From an uncultured Flaviramulus sp. (GTDB taxonomy: Bacteria > Bacteroidota > Bacteroidia > Flavobacteriales > Flavobacteriaceae), in the NCBI GenBank assembly GCA_947501105.1, contig CANMUP010000002.1:372001-436000 (forward strand): 64,000 nucleotides of DNA, given 5' to 3'. Both the position numbers and the translations under genes were made by a program. The notes under the pieces were generated by a model that saw only the letters and a program-made list of their open reading frames with translations, was not told the origin of the DNA and ran no database searches. Position 1 is the stretch's first letter. Each line of letters starts with the position of its first letter. This document shows, piece after piece, positions 9,048-18,298 of this stretch.

Positions 9048-10526
9048 ATGAGCAAAAAACTTACAAGTAGAGCGGATGATTACTCAAAATGGTATAACGA
9101 ACTTGTTGTTAAGGCTGATTTAGCGGAGAACTCAGCAGTTAGAGGTTGTATGGTAATTAAACCTTATGGCTATGCAATTTGGGAGAAAATGCAAGCGGAA
9201 TTAGATAAAATGTTTAAAGAAACTGGGCATCAAAATGCTTATTTCCCTCTTTTTGTGCCAAAAAGTTTGTTTGAAGCTGAAGAAAAGAACGCTGAAGGTT
9301 TTGCAAAAGAATGTGCTATAGTTACACATTATAGGTTGCAAAACGATCCAGATAAACCAGGAAAACTTCGTGTAGACCCTGAAGCTAAATTAGAAGAAGA
9401 ACTAATTGTTAGACCAACTTCTGAAGCTATTATTTGGAATACATTTAAAGGATGGGTACAATCGTATAGAGATTTACCACTATTAATTAATCAATGGGCT
9501 AATGTGGTACGCTGGGAAATGCGTACACGCTTATTTTTACGTACTGCAGAATTTTTATGGCAAGAAGGGCATACAGCTCACGAAACAAAAGCAGAGGCAA
9601 TTGCAGAAACTCAGCAAATGAATCAAGTGTATGCTACTTTTGTTGAAAATTTTATGGCGATACCTGTAATACAAGGTGTAAAAACAGAAAGCGAACGTTT
9701 TGCTGGAGCTGAAGACACCTATTGTATAGAAGCATTGATGCAAGACGGGAAAGCATTACAAGCAGGAACATCACACTTTTTAGGTCAGAATTTTGCTAAA
9801 GCTTTTGATGTGAAGTTTGCAAATAAAGAAGGTAAGCAAGATTATGTATGGGCAACGTCTTGGGGCGTTTCTACTAGATTAATGGGAGCTTTAATTATGA
9901 CTCATAGTGATGATAACGGATTAGTGTTACCTCCTAGTTTAGCACCAAATCAAGTGGTTATTGTGCCAATTTATAAAAGTGATGAGCAACTAGAGGCAAT
10001 TACCAAGGTGGTTAATAGCATTATGAGCGATTTAAGAGGTAAGGGAATTACAGTTAAGTTTGATAATAGAACCACTTACAGACCTGGAGCTAAATTTGCG
10101 CAACATGAATTACAAGGTGTGCCCTTGCGTATTGCAATTGGAGCTAGAGATTTAGAAAACGAAACAGTAGAATTAGCAAGAAGAGATACTTTAACAAAGA
10201 AAACAGTTGAATTAAGTAATTTAACAGAAATTGTTGAAGGATTAATGACTGAAATCCAAGAATCTTTATATAATAAAGCTTTAGATTTTAGAAATAGTCA
10301 TATTGCAGAAGTTGATACTTTTGATGAGTTTAAAACGGTTTTAGAAACTAAAACAGGTTTTATTTCTGCCCATTGGGATGGTACTCCAGAAACAGAGGAT
10401 AAAATAAAAGAACTAACAAAAGCAACTATTAGATGTATTCCGTTAGATTCTAAAGATGAAGATGGCGTTTGTGTGTATAGTGGGAACCCTTCTAAACGCA
10501 GAGTATTGTTCGCGAAAGCGTACTAA
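9048..10526 (+). CDS. proS: prolyl-tRNA synthetase
   Basis: Class II synthetase of the shorter archaeal/eukaryal-like (type 3) form. I choose ATG 9048 ([20 protein letters not shown], 492 residues) over the in-frame TTG 9030, because homologues start at this point. Motif 2 is visible in [20 protein letters not shown], preceded by [12 protein letters not shown]. The anticodon-binding domain begins around residue 290 ([12 protein letters not shown]). The protein ends in RRVLFAKAY, the C-terminal Tyr typical of this form. It is transcribed divergently from the lipoprotein gene. Confidence 0.97.
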   Translation: MSKKLTSRADDYSKWYNELVVKADLAENSAVRGCMVIKPYGYAIWEKMQAELDKMFKETGHQNAYFPLFVPKSLFEAEEKNAEGFAKECAIVTHYRLQNDPDKPGKLRVDPEAKLEEELIVRPTSEAIIWNTFKGWVQSYRDLPLLINQWANVVRWEMRTRLFLRTAEFLWQEGHTAHETKAEAIAETQQMNQVYATFVENFMAIPVIQGVKTESERFAGAEDTYCIEALMQDGKALQAGTSHFLGQNFAKAFDVKFANKEGKQDYVWATSWGVSTRLMGALIMTHSDDNGLVLPPSLAPNQVVIVPIYKSDEQLEAITKVVNSIMSDLRGKGITVKFDNRTTYRPGAKFAQHELQGVPLRIAIGARDLENETVELARRDTLTKKTVELSNLTEIVEGLMTEIQESLYNKALDFRNSHIAEVDTFDEFKTVLETKTGFISAHWDGTPETEDKIKELTKATIRCIPLDSKDEDGVCVYSGNPSKRRVLFAKAY

Positions 10527-10554
10527 TATAATTTTTTTTAAAAAAAAATTATAT
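10525..10554. terminator. A/T-only palindrome after proS
   Basis: The stretch TATAATTTTTTTT followed by AAAAAAAAATTATA can fold back on itself. It lies right at the proS stop codon. The stem has no G-C pairs, so its strength as a terminator is doubtful, though the T-run fits. Confidence 0.35.
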
Positions 10555-10559
10555 AGTGC

Positions 10560-10589
10560 TTGCAACATTTAAAAATAGTTGTATTTTTG
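10560..10589 (+). promoter_or_regulatory. promoter of tRNA-Glu and rpsT
   Basis: This is the best Bacteroidota promoter in the window: TTG at 10560-10562, a 19-base spacer, then TATTTTTG at 10582-10589. This matches the TTG-N19-TAnnTTTG consensus exactly. Transcription should begin near 10597 and run through tRNA-Glu into rpsT. Confidence 0.75.
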
Positions 10590-10672
10590 CATCCGCAATG
10601 GAGACATTGTAAGTTATTTGAAAAGTATTGCAAGTCTAAATTTTATAATTTATTTGCACACTTAAAACAAAT

Positions 10673-10744
10673 GGCCCGTTCGTCTATCGGCTAGGACGCC
10701 AGGTTTTCATCCTGGTAAGAGGGGTTCGATTCCCCTACGGGCTA
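10673..10744 (+). tRNA. tRNA-Glu (TTC)
   Basis: A full cloverleaf can be drawn. The acceptor stem GGCCCGT pairs with ACGGGCT (first pair G-T). The anticodon stem CCAGG/CCTGG encloses loop TTTTCAT with anticodon TTC. The T-arm GGGG-TTCGATT-CCCC is perfect. The discriminator is A at 10744, followed by CA. Length is 72 bases, with no CCA encoded. It is probably co-transcribed with rpsT. Confidence 0.97.
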
Positions 10745-10772
10745 CAATATTTTAATAATAGAAAAAAATAAA

Positions 10773-11024
10773 ATGGCAAATCATAAGTCAGCATTAAAGA
10801 GAATTAGAAGTAACGAAGCGAAACGTTTAGTTAACAAGTATCAGCATAAAACAACTCGTAATGCTATTAAAAAATTACGTGAGTTAACGAAGAAAAAGGA
10901 TGCTGAAAAAATGTTTCCGTCTGTAGCTTCTATGATTGATAGATTAGCTAAGAAAAATGTAATACACGCTAATAAAGCGGCTAACTTAAAATCTGGTTTA
11001 GCAAAACATATTGCTGCACTTTAA
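10773..11024 (+). CDS. rpsT: 30S ribosomal protein S20
   Basis: Small-subunit protein that binds the 5' domain of 16S rRNA. The 83 residues have the family's start (MANHKSALKRIRSNEAKRLVN), very basic helices, and the end MIDRLAKKNVIHANKAANLKSGLAKH. It follows tRNA-Glu by 28 bases and is closed by a strong terminator at 11051-11080, so tRNA-Glu and rpsT form one short transcription unit. Confidence 0.97.
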   Translation: MANHKSALKRIRSNEAKRLVNKYQHKTTRNAIKKLRELTKKKDAEKMFPSVASMIDRLAKKNVIHANKAANLKSGLAKHIAAL

Positions 11025-11050
11025 TTAGATTTAAAGTTTTAAAATATTTA

Positions 11051-11080
11051 AAAGCTTCTCAGTAATGAGAGGCTTTTTTT
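11051..11080 (+). terminator. intrinsic terminator of rpsT
   Basis: An 11-pair stem (AAAGCTTCTCA with TGAGAGGCTTT, one T-G wobble) encloses loop GTAA and is followed by a T-tract. Confidence 0.9.
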
Positions 11081-11092
11081 GTAAAGAATTTT

Positions 11093-11524
11093 TTATTCTT
11101 TACACATTTTACCATAAGTAACTATTGATTCATCTTCTATCTTTAATGTTGAGCGATAATACATGCATCTATCTTCAATTTTTATTTTTTCTACTAGAAT
11201 ACCACCATTGTCATTTATAAATTTGTTATAACCCTTGGATTTAGATTTAGCTGGATTAAGCGTTATTACATAAGTACATTTGTCTATCCAATTTAGTTTT
11301 AATAAAACTTTATTTGGTAAGCCAGAATTTTCTAATTCTTTTGCCTTTTCTAAGATAATTTCGGTTTGATTATTTCCTCGCCTAATAACTTTGGAGACAA
11401 TTCGGGATGGTTGTTCAATAGTAACTATAAATGTACCGTTTTTAAAATCTTTACAGTCTAAATTTTGACTAGCGACTTTTAAGCCAAGAAGAATTAGGGT
11501 AATAAAAAATAAAGTTTTTTTCAT
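11093..11524 (-). CDS. small exported protein of unknown function
   Basis: I do not recognise a family. The 143-residue product begins with a signal peptide (MKKTLFFITLILLGLKVASQ), leaving about 124 mature residues with four cysteines (LDCKDF, DKCTYV, DRCMYY, GKMCKE) that could form two disulfides. The fold looks beta-rich. Short secreted proteins of this look, with DCKDFKNGTF near the start, are frequent single genes in Flavobacteriaceae. It faces rpsT tail to tail. No neighbour suggests a role. Confidence 0.65.
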   Translation of the reverse strand: MKKTLFFITLILLGLKVASQNLDCKDFKNGTFIVTIEQPSRIVSKVIRRGNNQTEIILEKAKELENSGLPNKVLLKLNWIDKCTYVITLNPAKSKSKGYNKFINDNGGILVEKIKIEDRCMYYRSTLKIEDESIVTYGKMCKE

Positions 11525-11610
11525 GTTGTTTAGATGAATGGAACAAGGTAATAAATTTAATATCTAAATAATTATGTTTTAATGGTGATGTAGAAATGTT
11601 TAAGCTTGTT

Positions 11611-11733
11611 GTGAATTTGCGTTAGCGATTGTAGAGGAAATCCTTTTTGAGAGGCACGAACAAAAAGATTGAAACGGAAAGCGCGACCTGTCACCTTGAG
11701 CGAAGGCGAAAGGCAAAGGTAACGCCCAAAAAA
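11611..11733 (-). repeat. dispersed intergenic repeat, copy A
   Basis: On the minus strand it reads GGGCGTTACC, a variable part, GGTCGCGCTTTCC, about ATCTTTTT, then CGTGCCTC..AAAAAGGAT and ends ACAATCGCTAACGC. The same blocks in the same order occur at 14231-14394 and 26635-26728, with a partial copy at 15652-15705. An ORF of 67 codons lies over this copy and is not a gene. The 348-base gap between 11524 and 11872 holds only this element and the rho terminator hairpin. Confidence 0.75.
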
Positions 11734-11786
11734 TAAATATCCACTTAGCCGATTTGATGAGGTGATAGGAAATAAGTTCAGTACGT

Positions 11787-11824
11787 AAAAAAGGCCTTAA
11801 CAATATTTGCTAAGACCTTTTTTT
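11787..11824 (-). terminator. intrinsic terminator of rho
   Basis: Stem AAAAAAGGCCTTA with TAAGACCTTTTTT (one C-A mismatch) encloses 12 bases and has T-tracts in both directions. It lies 48 bases beyond the rho stop codon. Confidence 0.65.
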
Positions 11825-11871
11825 AGTTTGAGTTAGTTATATAATTTCCTTAAACGTAAGTTTAGGATAAA

Positions 11872-13560
11872 TTATCCATTCATTGAAATTAAAAATTCTT
11901 CGTTGTTTCTGGTTTGTTTAAAACGATCATTAATAAATTCCATAGCTTCAACAGGGTTCATATCTGCAAGATATTTGCGCATTACCCACATACGTTGAAT
12001 AGTATTTGCGTCTAATAAAATATCATCTCTACGAGTACTTGATGATGTTAAATCGATAGCTGGGAAAATTCTACGGTTAGAAATTTTTCTATCTAATTGT
12101 AGCTCCATATTACCAGTTCCTTTAAATTCTTCGAAGATAACTTCGTCCATTTTCGAACCAGTTTCAGTTAACGCAGTTGCAATGATGGTTAAAGAACCTC
12201 CATTTTCAATATTACGTGCAGCTCCAAAGAAACGCTTTGGTTTGTGTAACGCATTGGCATCAACACCACCAGAAAGAATTTTTCCAGATGCTGGTTGCAC
12301 GGTATTATAAGCACGTGCTAAACGTGTTATAGAGTCTAATAGAATAACCACATCGTGACCACATTCTACCAATCGTTTTGCTTTTTCAAGAACAATATCT
12401 GCAATTTTTACATGCTCGTGAGCTTCTTTGTCAAAGGTTGAAGCAATTACTTCTCCACGAACATTACGTTGCATATCTGTTACCTCTTCAGGACGTTCAT
12501 CAATCAATAAAATCATTTGATAAACTTCAGGATGATTTGCAGCAATAGCGTTTGCAACATCCTTTAATAACATGGTTTTCCCAGTTTTTGGTTGCGAAAC
12601 AATCATACCACGTTGTCCTTTACCAATAGGTGCAAACAAATCCATAATTCTAGTAGAAATTGTACTTTGGCGATCTGCTAAGTTGAATTTCTCCTGTGGG
12701 AACAATGGCGTTAAATGCTCGAAAGCAACACGATCACGAACCACATTAGGATCTTGACCATTAATTTTACTCACTTTTATTAAAGGGAAATATTTTTCTC
12801 CTTCTTTAGGTGGTCTTACATGACCTAAAACGGTATCACCTTTTTTTAGACCAAATAAGCGTATTTGAGATTGTGATACATAAATATCATCTGGTGATGA
12901 CAAATAATTATAATCAGATGAACGTAAAAAACCATATCCATCTTGCATGATGTCTAAAACACCTTCACTTTCAATAATGGCATCAAATTCAAAATCTGGT
13001 TCACGATAACGGTTTCTACTATCTTTATTACCCTTATCTATATTTCCGTTTTTCTGATTTCTGTGCTGATTTTTATGCTGCTGATTGTTATCTCTTTTTT
13101 GATGAGGCTTCTGCTGATTATCCTTTTGATTATCATTTGAAGGCCTAGGATTTGGCTTGTGCGCCGGCTTTCTCTCCTCTTTCTTTTCTTGAGTAACCTC
13201 TGCTGGTTTTACTTCTGGAGTTTTATTTGCTTCCTCAGGTTTCGCTTCCTGAGGTTTTACTTCTGGAGTCTTATTTGCTTCCTGAGGTTTTACTTCCAGC
13301 TTTGCAGGTGCGTTCTTAACAGGTTTTTGTACACGTTGCCTAGGTTTTTTTGGTTCCGCCTTTTTTTCTTTGGGCGCCTCAGTCGCTTTATTAGGTTCAA
13401 TTACTGCTGTTACCTTTTTTGGGTCGGCAGCTTGTTGGTCGAGTATTTGGTATACTAAATCTAATTTTTTTAATGAGCGGTATTTTGGGACCTTTAACTG
13501 TTTCGCAATCTCTTGTAAGTCAGAGAGTTTCTTTTCCTTTAATTGTGAAATTTCAAACAT
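11872..13560 (-). CDS. rho: transcription termination factor Rho
   Basis: Hexameric RNA helicase that ends transcription. At 562 residues it is longer than the 419-residue E. coli form because of a low-complexity insert (about residues 55-185), rich in Lys, Pro, Glu, Gln and Asn with [15 protein letters not shown] repeats. This is common in Bacteroidota. Before it is the Rho N-terminal helix domain ([20 protein letters not shown]). After it come the cold-shock RNA-binding domain ([14 protein letters not shown]), Walker A ([12 protein letters not shown], near residue 325), Walker B ([17 protein letters not shown]), and the Q-loop stretch [20 protein letters not shown]. Start [10 protein letters not shown] fits homologues. 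Confidence 0.97.
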   Translation of the reverse strand: MFEISQLKEKKLSDLQEIAKQLKVPKYRSLKKLDLVYQILDQQAADPKKVTAVIEPNKATEAPKEKKAEPKKPRQRVQKPVKNAPAKLEVKPQEANKTPEVKPQEAKPEEANKTPEVKPAEVTQEKKEERKPAHKPNPRPSNDNQKDNQQKPHQKRDNNQQHKNQHRNQKNGNIDKGNKDSRNRYREPDFEFDAIIESEGVLDIMQDGYGFLRSSDYNYLSSPDDIYVSQSQIRLFGLKKGDTVLGHVRPPKEGEKYFPLIKVSKINGQDPNVVRDRVAFEHLTPLFPQEKFNLADRQSTISTRIMDLFAPIGKGQRGMIVSQPKTGKTMLLKDVANAIAANHPEVYQMILLIDERPEEVTDMQRNVRGEVIASTFDKEAHEHVKIADIVLEKAKRLVECGHDVVILLDSITRLARAYNTVQPASGKILSGGVDANALHKPKRFFGAARNIENGGSLTIIATALTETGSKMDEVIFEEFKGTGNMELQLDRKISNRRIFPAIDLTSSSTRRDDILLDANTIQRMWVMRKYLADMNPVEAMEFINDRFKQTRNNEEFLISMNG

Positions 13561-13727
13561 TGATGTTTAATTGAATATATGTTTTTTGAATATAATTTGA
13601 TTTTATTCTGAAAATGATTTCTTTATTTTGAAGAATTAACAACCTGCAATAGTGGTTGTTGTGAATCATTACTGCAATTATACAACTTTATTTTAATTTT
13701 TAAGGCTTATTTTATAAAAGAAACTAT

Positions 13728-13735
13728 TATTTTTG
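13728..13735 (+). promoter_or_regulatory. -7 box for the DUF4293 gene
   Basis: TATTTTTG matches TAnnTTTG and sits 22 bases before the ATG at 13758. No TTG is present at the -33 distance. Confidence 0.45.
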
Positions 13736-13757
13736 CTGTCTAGTTTTTAAAGAGCTT

Positions 13758-14168
13758 ATGTTACAACGTATACAAACTATATATCTTTTAATTGCCGCAG
13801 GAGTTTCTGCAGGATTAATATATGTGTTTGAATTATGGATTACATCTGATGACCTAAAAGTATTTGCAGACGATATTAATTACGTATTTGCAGGCTTTTT
13901 AACATCAGCATTTTTTTCAATTGTAACAATATTTAGGTACAAAAACAGGAAGTCTCAATTTATGTTGGGGCGCCTTAATATCATATTAAACTTTTTTTTA
14001 CTAGGATTTTTTGTATATCAATCTCTAAACATATCTGGAGAAACGGCGGTTTCTGAGAAAGGTATTGGGATGTTTCTCCCTATTGTTTCTATCGTGTTTT
14101 TGGCATTAGCCAATAAGGCCATCAAGAAGGATGAAGATCTCGTAAAATCTGTAGATCGATTACGATAA
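13758..14168 (+). CDS. DUF4293 family membrane protein
   Basis: A 136-residue protein with four predicted membrane segments (about residues 7-25, 43-60, 74-92, 102-118) and a charged C-terminus (KKDEDLVKSVDRLR). The start MLQRIQTIYLLIAA is diagnostic of DUF4293, found almost only in Bacteroidota and often next to rho, as here (divergent, 198 bases apart). Function unknown. It has its own -7 box and terminator. Confidence 0.85.
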   Translation: MLQRIQTIYLLIAAGVSAGLIYVFELWITSDDLKVFADDINYVFAGFLTSAFFSIVTIFRYKNRKSQFMLGRLNIILNFFLLGFFVYQSLNISGETAVSEKGIGMFLPIVSIVFLALANKAIKKDEDLVKSVDRLR

Positions 14169-14197
14169 ACCTAACATCTTAGTAGTATTAGTGCGTT

Positions 14198-14230
14198 AAA
14201 GCCCAAGATGAAAATTTTGGGCTTTTTATT
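14198..14230 (+). terminator. intrinsic terminator of the DUF4293 gene
   Basis: A perfect 9-pair stem (AAAGCCCAA with TTGGGCTTT) is followed by T-rich sequence, 30 bases after the stop codon. Confidence 0.8.
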
Positions 14231-14394
14231 TTTTGCGTTTCCCTATCGGGTCGGGCTTTCTGCTATATCTTTTTAAAACGGCATTGCGATGGAGGAACGA
14301 CTGTAGCAATTTGTTAGTTTTTAGCCCAATCAAACTAAATAGTTTTTTTTCTTTTAAAAAGGATGTCGCTACAATCCCTAACGCACCTATTTGC
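14231..14394 (+). repeat. dispersed intergenic repeat, copy B
   Basis: It contains TGCGTTTCCC, CGGGTCGGGCTTTC, TGCTATATCTTTTT, an insertion of about 70 bases unlike the other copies, then AAAAAGGATGTCGC and ACAATCCCTAACGC. The 32 bases 14247-14278 are identical, in inverted orientation, to 15652-15683. The overlapping ORFs of 64 and 67 codons on the two strands are artefacts of the element. Confidence 0.75.
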
Positions 14395-14422
14395 AAAGTA
14401 AAAGCCTCAATCCTAAACAAAC

Positions 14423-14917
14423 TTACCTTTTGTTAAATTCAATAACCTCCAAATTATCAATTTTACTACCATCAATAGTAAAGCGTAGCATGGTGCGTGT
14501 TTTATGAAAACCGTGTTTACCAACTGCACCAGGATTCATATGTAGTAAATTCAGTTTTTTATCAGGCATAACTTTTAGAATATGCGAATGTCCACAAATA
14601 AAAAGTTTGGGAGGATTTTGCCTTATTTCGTCTCTAACTCTAACATTATAAGCTTTGGGATAACCACCAATATGCGTCATCCAAACATCAACACCTTCAC
14701 ACATAAAACGATTGTGTTCTGGAAATTCTAATCTAATTTGAGCATCATCAATATTACCATAAACCCCACGTAGAGGCTTTATTTTTTTTATAGCATCAGT
14801 TACTTTTAAATCACCTATATCGCCTGCATGCCACACTTCTTCAACTTGCTTTACATATTTTAAAATATCGTCATCAATATAGCTATGTGTATCTGAAAGT
14901 AAGAGTATTTTTATCAT
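14423..14917 (-). CDS. YfcE/MJ0936-type metallophosphoesterase
   Basis: Calcineurin-like phosphodiesterase of the short (about 165-residue) family that hydrolyses small phosphodiesters in vitro. All metal-binding motifs are present: LLSDTHSYID (D-x-H), WHAGDIGD (GD), YGNIDD (GN-D, Asp in place of the usual His), MTHIGG, and ICGHSHI (GHSH). The native substrate is unknown. It stands alone on the minus strand, flanked by copies B and C of the dispersed repeat. Confidence 0.9.
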   Translation of the reverse strand: MIKILLLSDTHSYIDDDILKYVKQVEEVWHAGDIGDLKVTDAIKKIKPLRGVYGNIDDAQIRLEFPEHNRFMCEGVDVWMTHIGGYPKAYNVRVRDEIRQNPPKLFICGHSHILKVMPDKKLNLLHMNPGAVGKHGFHKTRTMLRFTIDGSKIDNLEVIEFNKR

Positions 14918-15046
14918 TAATATCTGCAGAGTTTGTTGGTAAAGTTATGATAATCGTTTTTAATCTGATGATGAATTTTTACTGACTTTATCAGAAAAAA
15001 ATTATAACTTCGTTTTTAACCGATAAAGTTCATTGAAACGGAACTT

Positions 15047-15054
15047 TATCTTTG
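15047..15054 (+). promoter_or_regulatory. -7 box for the lipoprotein gene at 15082
   Basis: TATCTTTG fits TAnnTTTG. Transcription from it would start near 15061, which supports translation from ATG 15082 rather than from upstream in-frame codons at 15052 or 15061. Confidence 0.5.
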
Positions 15055-15081
15055 TATAGTATGCAATTAAAGAAAACGAAA

Positions 15082-15633
15082 ATGATAAAAAAATCACTTC
15101 TGATTTTGACTGTTCTGGCTTTCCTATCATGCGGAAATGAATCGGGTAAAATGATATATAAAACCAAAGGGGGAGAATTTGCTTCACAACCCGGGAATTT
15201 TATAGCTGGCTTTCCAACCAAGCCGAATCATTCAGCTATTGATAACCAAATTGGACTCGACAAATTTCAAATCCATTTATTTCGCTCAACTTTAGGGCCG
15301 AATAAGATATTTTCAATAGAATACAATGATTATCCAGAATATATGATTAAGTCAATGACTGACGAACAAATCTATTCACAAGGAGTCACAAATTTCTCGA
15401 ATAAAATGGCTGAAGTATTTAAATTGGAGCTACAAGAACCTATTGAACAACATGGATTGAAAGGACATTATTTTGTTCTGAGCCTTAAAGAAAATGCGAT
15501 TAACAAAGGAGTTAAAGGGCACATTCAAGGAAAACTATTTAGAACAGGAAATCGAGTTTATACAATTACTTATATGGGAAAGGATGACAAAAATGTGGAA
15601 ACATTTATGGAATCTTTTCGTCTGATAAAATAA
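15082..15633 (+). CDS. lipoprotein of unknown function
   Basis: I choose ATG 15082 because it opens directly on a lipoprotein signal (MIKKSLLILTVLAFLSCGN, lipobox LSCG) and because the likely promoter overlaps the alternative upstream codons. The mature part of about 165 residues has no recognised motif. It looks like a single alpha/beta domain (FQIHLFRS, FSIEYNDYPEYM, VYTITYMGKD) and ends FMESFRLIK, reminiscent of PsbP/DUF1795-like stress lipoproteins, though I cannot confirm that. It is bounded by repeat copies B and C with its divergent neighbour. Confidence 0.6.
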   Translation: MIKKSLLILTVLAFLSCGNESGKMIYKTKGGEFASQPGNFIAGFPTKPNHSAIDNQIGLDKFQIHLFRSTLGPNKIFSIEYNDYPEYMIKSMTDEQIYSQGVTNFSNKMAEVFKLELQEPIEQHGLKGHYFVLSLKENAINKGVKGHIQGKLFRTGNRVYTITYMGKDDKNVETFMESFRLIK

Positions 15634-15651
15634 TTGTTTAGAGCAATGATA

Positions 15652-15705
15652 TTTTAAAAAGATATAGCAGAAAGCCCGACCCGAAAGGGTAACACCCAAA
15701 AATTT
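15652..15705 (-). repeat. dispersed intergenic repeat, copy C (partial)
   Basis: On the minus strand it reads GGGTGTTACCC, TTTCGGGTCGGGCTTTC, TGCTATATCTTTTT. Only the left half of the element is present. Bases 15652-15683 match 14247-14278 perfectly in inverse orientation. Confidence 0.7.
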
Positions 15706-15753
15706 TTAATATATAATTAAGATATCTGTTTTCGTTAGGATAACAAATCTGTC

Positions 15754-15761
15754 TATCTTTG
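15754..15761 (+). promoter_or_regulatory. -7 box for truA and the ABC exporter
   Basis: TATCTTTG, a perfect TAnnTTTG element, lies 26 bases before the TTG start of truA. The -33 region has TTC rather than TTG. Confidence 0.5.
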
Positions 15762-15787
15762 TTAGTTCATAAAAGTATTAAAACAGA

Positions 15788-16531
15788 TTGAGGTATTTTA
15801 TAGAACTTTCTTATAATGGTAGTGCATATCACGGTTGGCAAAACCAACCTAAAGCCATATCTGTTCAAGAAGTTTTAGAAAAAGCATTGTCTACTTTGCT
15901 TAAAACTCCTATTTCTATAATGGGAGCAGGGCGTACCGATACCGGTGTACATGCATCGCAAATGTTTGCGCATTTTGATTTTAATGATGAATTGAATGAT
16001 ACAAACATAATTTTTAAGCTAAATTCGTTTTTGCCAAAAGATATTGCTATTCAACATATTTTTAAAGTAAACGATGATGCTCATGCACGTTTTAATGCAT
16101 TAAGCAGAACCTATTTGTATAGAATAACTTTAGAAAAAAATGTGTTTACTTTTAATAATACATTTTATGTGAAGCAAGCTTTAGATGTTGAAAAAATGAA
16201 AGAAGCTTCAAAAATTTTATTTGATTATAAAGATTTTCAATGCTTTTCAAAAACTAATACCGATGTAAAAACGTATTATTGTAATATAATGCAAGCGGAA
16301 TGGTTTTTTAAAAATAATGAGCTTCATTTTATAATTAAAGCCGATAGATTTTTGCGAAATATGGTACGAGCCATTGTAGGAACCATGATTAATATTGGCT
16401 TAGGCAAAATAAATGTTGAAGATTTGCACCAGATTATTAAATCTAAAAACAGGAGTGAAGCAGGTTTTTCTGTACCAGCACATGCTTTATATTTAACAAA
16501 AATTGAATATCCAGACGATATAAAATTATAA
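15788..16531 (+). CDS. truA: tRNA pseudouridine(38-40) synthase TruA
   Basis: Makes pseudouridine in the anticodon arm of tRNAs. The 247 residues match the family length. The start is TTG, giving MRYFIELSYNGSAYHGWQNQ as in homologues. The catalytic Asp is in GAGRTDTGVHA. Other conserved stretches are ARFNALSRTYLYRI and DRFLRNMVRAIVGTMI. Its stop codon directly precedes the ATG of the ABC exporter, so the two are co-transcribed. Confidence 0.96.
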   Translation: MRYFIELSYNGSAYHGWQNQPKAISVQEVLEKALSTLLKTPISIMGAGRTDTGVHASQMFAHFDFNDELNDTNIIFKLNSFLPKDIAIQHIFKVNDDAHARFNALSRTYLYRITLEKNVFTFNNTFYVKQALDVEKMKEASKILFDYKDFQCFSKTNTDVKTYYCNIMQAEWFFKNNELHFIIKADRFLRNMVRAIVGTMINIGLGKINVEDLHQIIKSKNRSEAGFSVPAHALYLTKIEYPDDIKL

Positions 16532-18298
16532 ATGAGTAAAAAGAAAGAAAATATTTTTGACGTAAAATTATTCACGCGTCTTTTTCAATATATAAAACCG
16601 TATAAAGCAGTATTTTTTGGGTTGATATTATTGGTTGTGTTGCTTGCAGTTTTTGGTGCTGCAACTCCAAAACTTACTGAGTTTGTTATAGATGATAGTA
16701 TTGCAGGCGAAAACCCTGATAAGTTTCTGTTTTACATAACCTTAATGTTGGCTGTTTTAATTTCGCAAACTCTATTTCAATTTGCATTTATATATTATGC
16801 TACTTGGTTAGGTCAAAATTTGGTGATGGATGTTCGTGTAAAGTTGTTTGATCATTTACTTCGTTTTAAAATGAAATATTATGATAACTCATCGGTTGGT
16901 GTTTTAATAACCAGATCGGTAACAGATATGGAGCGTATTGCCGATATTTTTGGTCAAGGTTTATTTATGATTTTCAGGGATTTACTGACTATGATAGTCG
17001 TATTTGGAGTTATGCTATATTCCAATTTAAAGTTGAGTTTGATTGTGTTTTTAATGTTACCATTATTATTATATGCTACTCGAATTTTTCAGAAATACAT
17101 GAAAAAAGCTTTTGAAGAAGTAAGAAATGAAGTGTCTAACTTAAATTCGTTTGTGCAAGAACGCTTAACAGGCATGAAAATATTACAACTTTTTACTCGT
17201 GAAGTCACCGAGTATAAAAGCTTTGAAAAAATAAACGAGCGCCATAAAAAAGGTTGGTTAAAAACAGTTTGGTATAACTCAATATTTTTTCCGCTTGCAG
17301 ATTTATCAAGCTCAATAACTGTTGGTTTAGTGGCTTGGTACGGCGGGCTAAATGTAGTACTTGAAGGTAGTGTAACTCAAGGAACATTATTTGCCTTTAT
17401 TATGTTTATCCCTATGTTGTTTAGACCGCTTAGGCAAATAGCCGATAAGTTTAATACATTACAAATGGGTATGGTTGCCGCAAATAGAGTATTTAAAGTA
17501 ATAGATACAACATCGCAGATTGATGACGCAGGAACACATATAGCTGAAGGTTTTAAAGGAGATATTGCTTTTAAAAATGTTCATTTTAGTTATGTTGAAG
17601 ACGAAGAAGTCTTAAAAGGAATTTCCTTTAATGTAAATGCGGGCGAAACAGTGGCAATAGTTGGTGCAACAGGTGCGGGGAAATCTACCATCATTAATTT
17701 ACTAAATCGTTTTTACGAAATAAAAGATGGTGCCATTTGTGTTGATGGTATTGATATTAAAGAAGTCACTTTAGAATCTCTACGAACACAAATAGCAGTA
17801 GTTTTACAAGATGTGTTTTTATTTGCCGATACTATTTTAAATAATATTACGCTTAATCATCCAGAAATTACTGAAGCACAAGTACATCAAGCCGCAAAGG
17901 CTATTGGTATTCACGATTTTATAATGAGTCTACCAAATGGGTATCAATATAATGTAAAGGAACGTGGTGTGATGCTATCTTCTGGTCAACGTCAATTAAT
18001 ATCTTTTTTAAGAGCTTATGTAACAAATCCTAGTATTTTGGTGTTAGACGAAGCAACATCGTCTGTCGATTCGTATTCAGAACAGCTTATTCAAAATGCA
18101 ACTGATAAAATAACAAAAGGGAGAACCTCTATAGTTATTGCTCACCGATTAGCAACCATAAAAAAAGCTGATAAAATTATAGTTATGGACGCTGGTGAAA
18201 TTGTAGAACAAGGCACTCACAACGAACTGCTTAAAAAAGAAAATGGGTATTATAAAAATTTATACGAAGTACAGTTTTTAAAGGAGGAAGTGGCTTAG
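16532..18298 (+). CDS. ABC exporter (MsbA/LmrA-type, permease fused to ATPase)
   Basis: A half-transporter of 588 residues. The N-terminal permease has six membrane helices (about 25-320). The C-terminal nucleotide-binding domain carries Walker A (GATGAGKST), a signature variant (LSSGQRQLIS), Walker B (ILVLDEATSSVD) and the H-loop (IVIAHRLAT). These features place it among lipid/multidrug exporters that work as dimers in the inner membrane. The substrate is unknown. There is no gap after truA. It meets the DUF3667 gene tail to tail with no spacing. Confidence 0.93.
   Translation: MSKKKENIFDVKLFTRLFQYIKPYKAVFFGLILLVVLLAVFGAATPKLTEFVIDDSIAGENPDKFLFYITLMLAVLISQTLFQFAFIYYATWLGQNLVMDVRVKLFDHLLRFKMKYYDNSSVGVLITRSVTDMERIADIFGQGLFMIFRDLLTMIVVFGVMLYSNLKLSLIVFLMLPLLLYATRIFQKYMKKAFEEVRNEVSNLNSFVQERLTGMKILQLFTREVTEYKSFEKINERHKKGWLKTVWYNSIFFPLADLSSSITVGLVAWYGGLNVVLEGSVTQGTLFAFIMFIPMLFRPLRQIADKFNTLQMGMVAANRVFKVIDTTSQIDDAGTHIAEGFKGDIAFKNVHFSYVEDEEVLKGISFNVNAGETVAIVGATGAGKSTIINLLNRFYEIKDGAICVDGIDIKEVTLESLRTQIAVVLQDVFLFADTILNNITLNHPEITEAQVHQAAKAIGIHDFIMSLPNGYQYNVKERGVMLSSGQRQLISFLRAYVTNPSILVLDEATSSVDSYSEQLIQNATDKITKGRTSIVIAHRLATIKKADKIIVMDAGEIVEQGTHNELLKKENGYYKNLYEVQFLKEEVA

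Noticed and set aside
11600..11803. 67-codon ORF on the minus strand
   Set aside because: It lies over dispersed repeat copy A and has no protein-family features.
13200..13330. short tandem repeats resembling a CRISPR or VNTR
   Set aside because: These encode the repeated Lys-Pro-Gln-Glu-Ala units of the Rho insert; units are short, imperfect and without spacers.
13159..13458. 99-codon ORF opposite rho
   Set aside because: It is the antisense of the Lys/Pro/Glu-rich Rho insert; its Leu/Phe/Arg-rich look is a by-product.
14226..14436. 64- and 67-codon ORFs on opposite strands
   Set aside because: Both are translations of dispersed repeat copy B.
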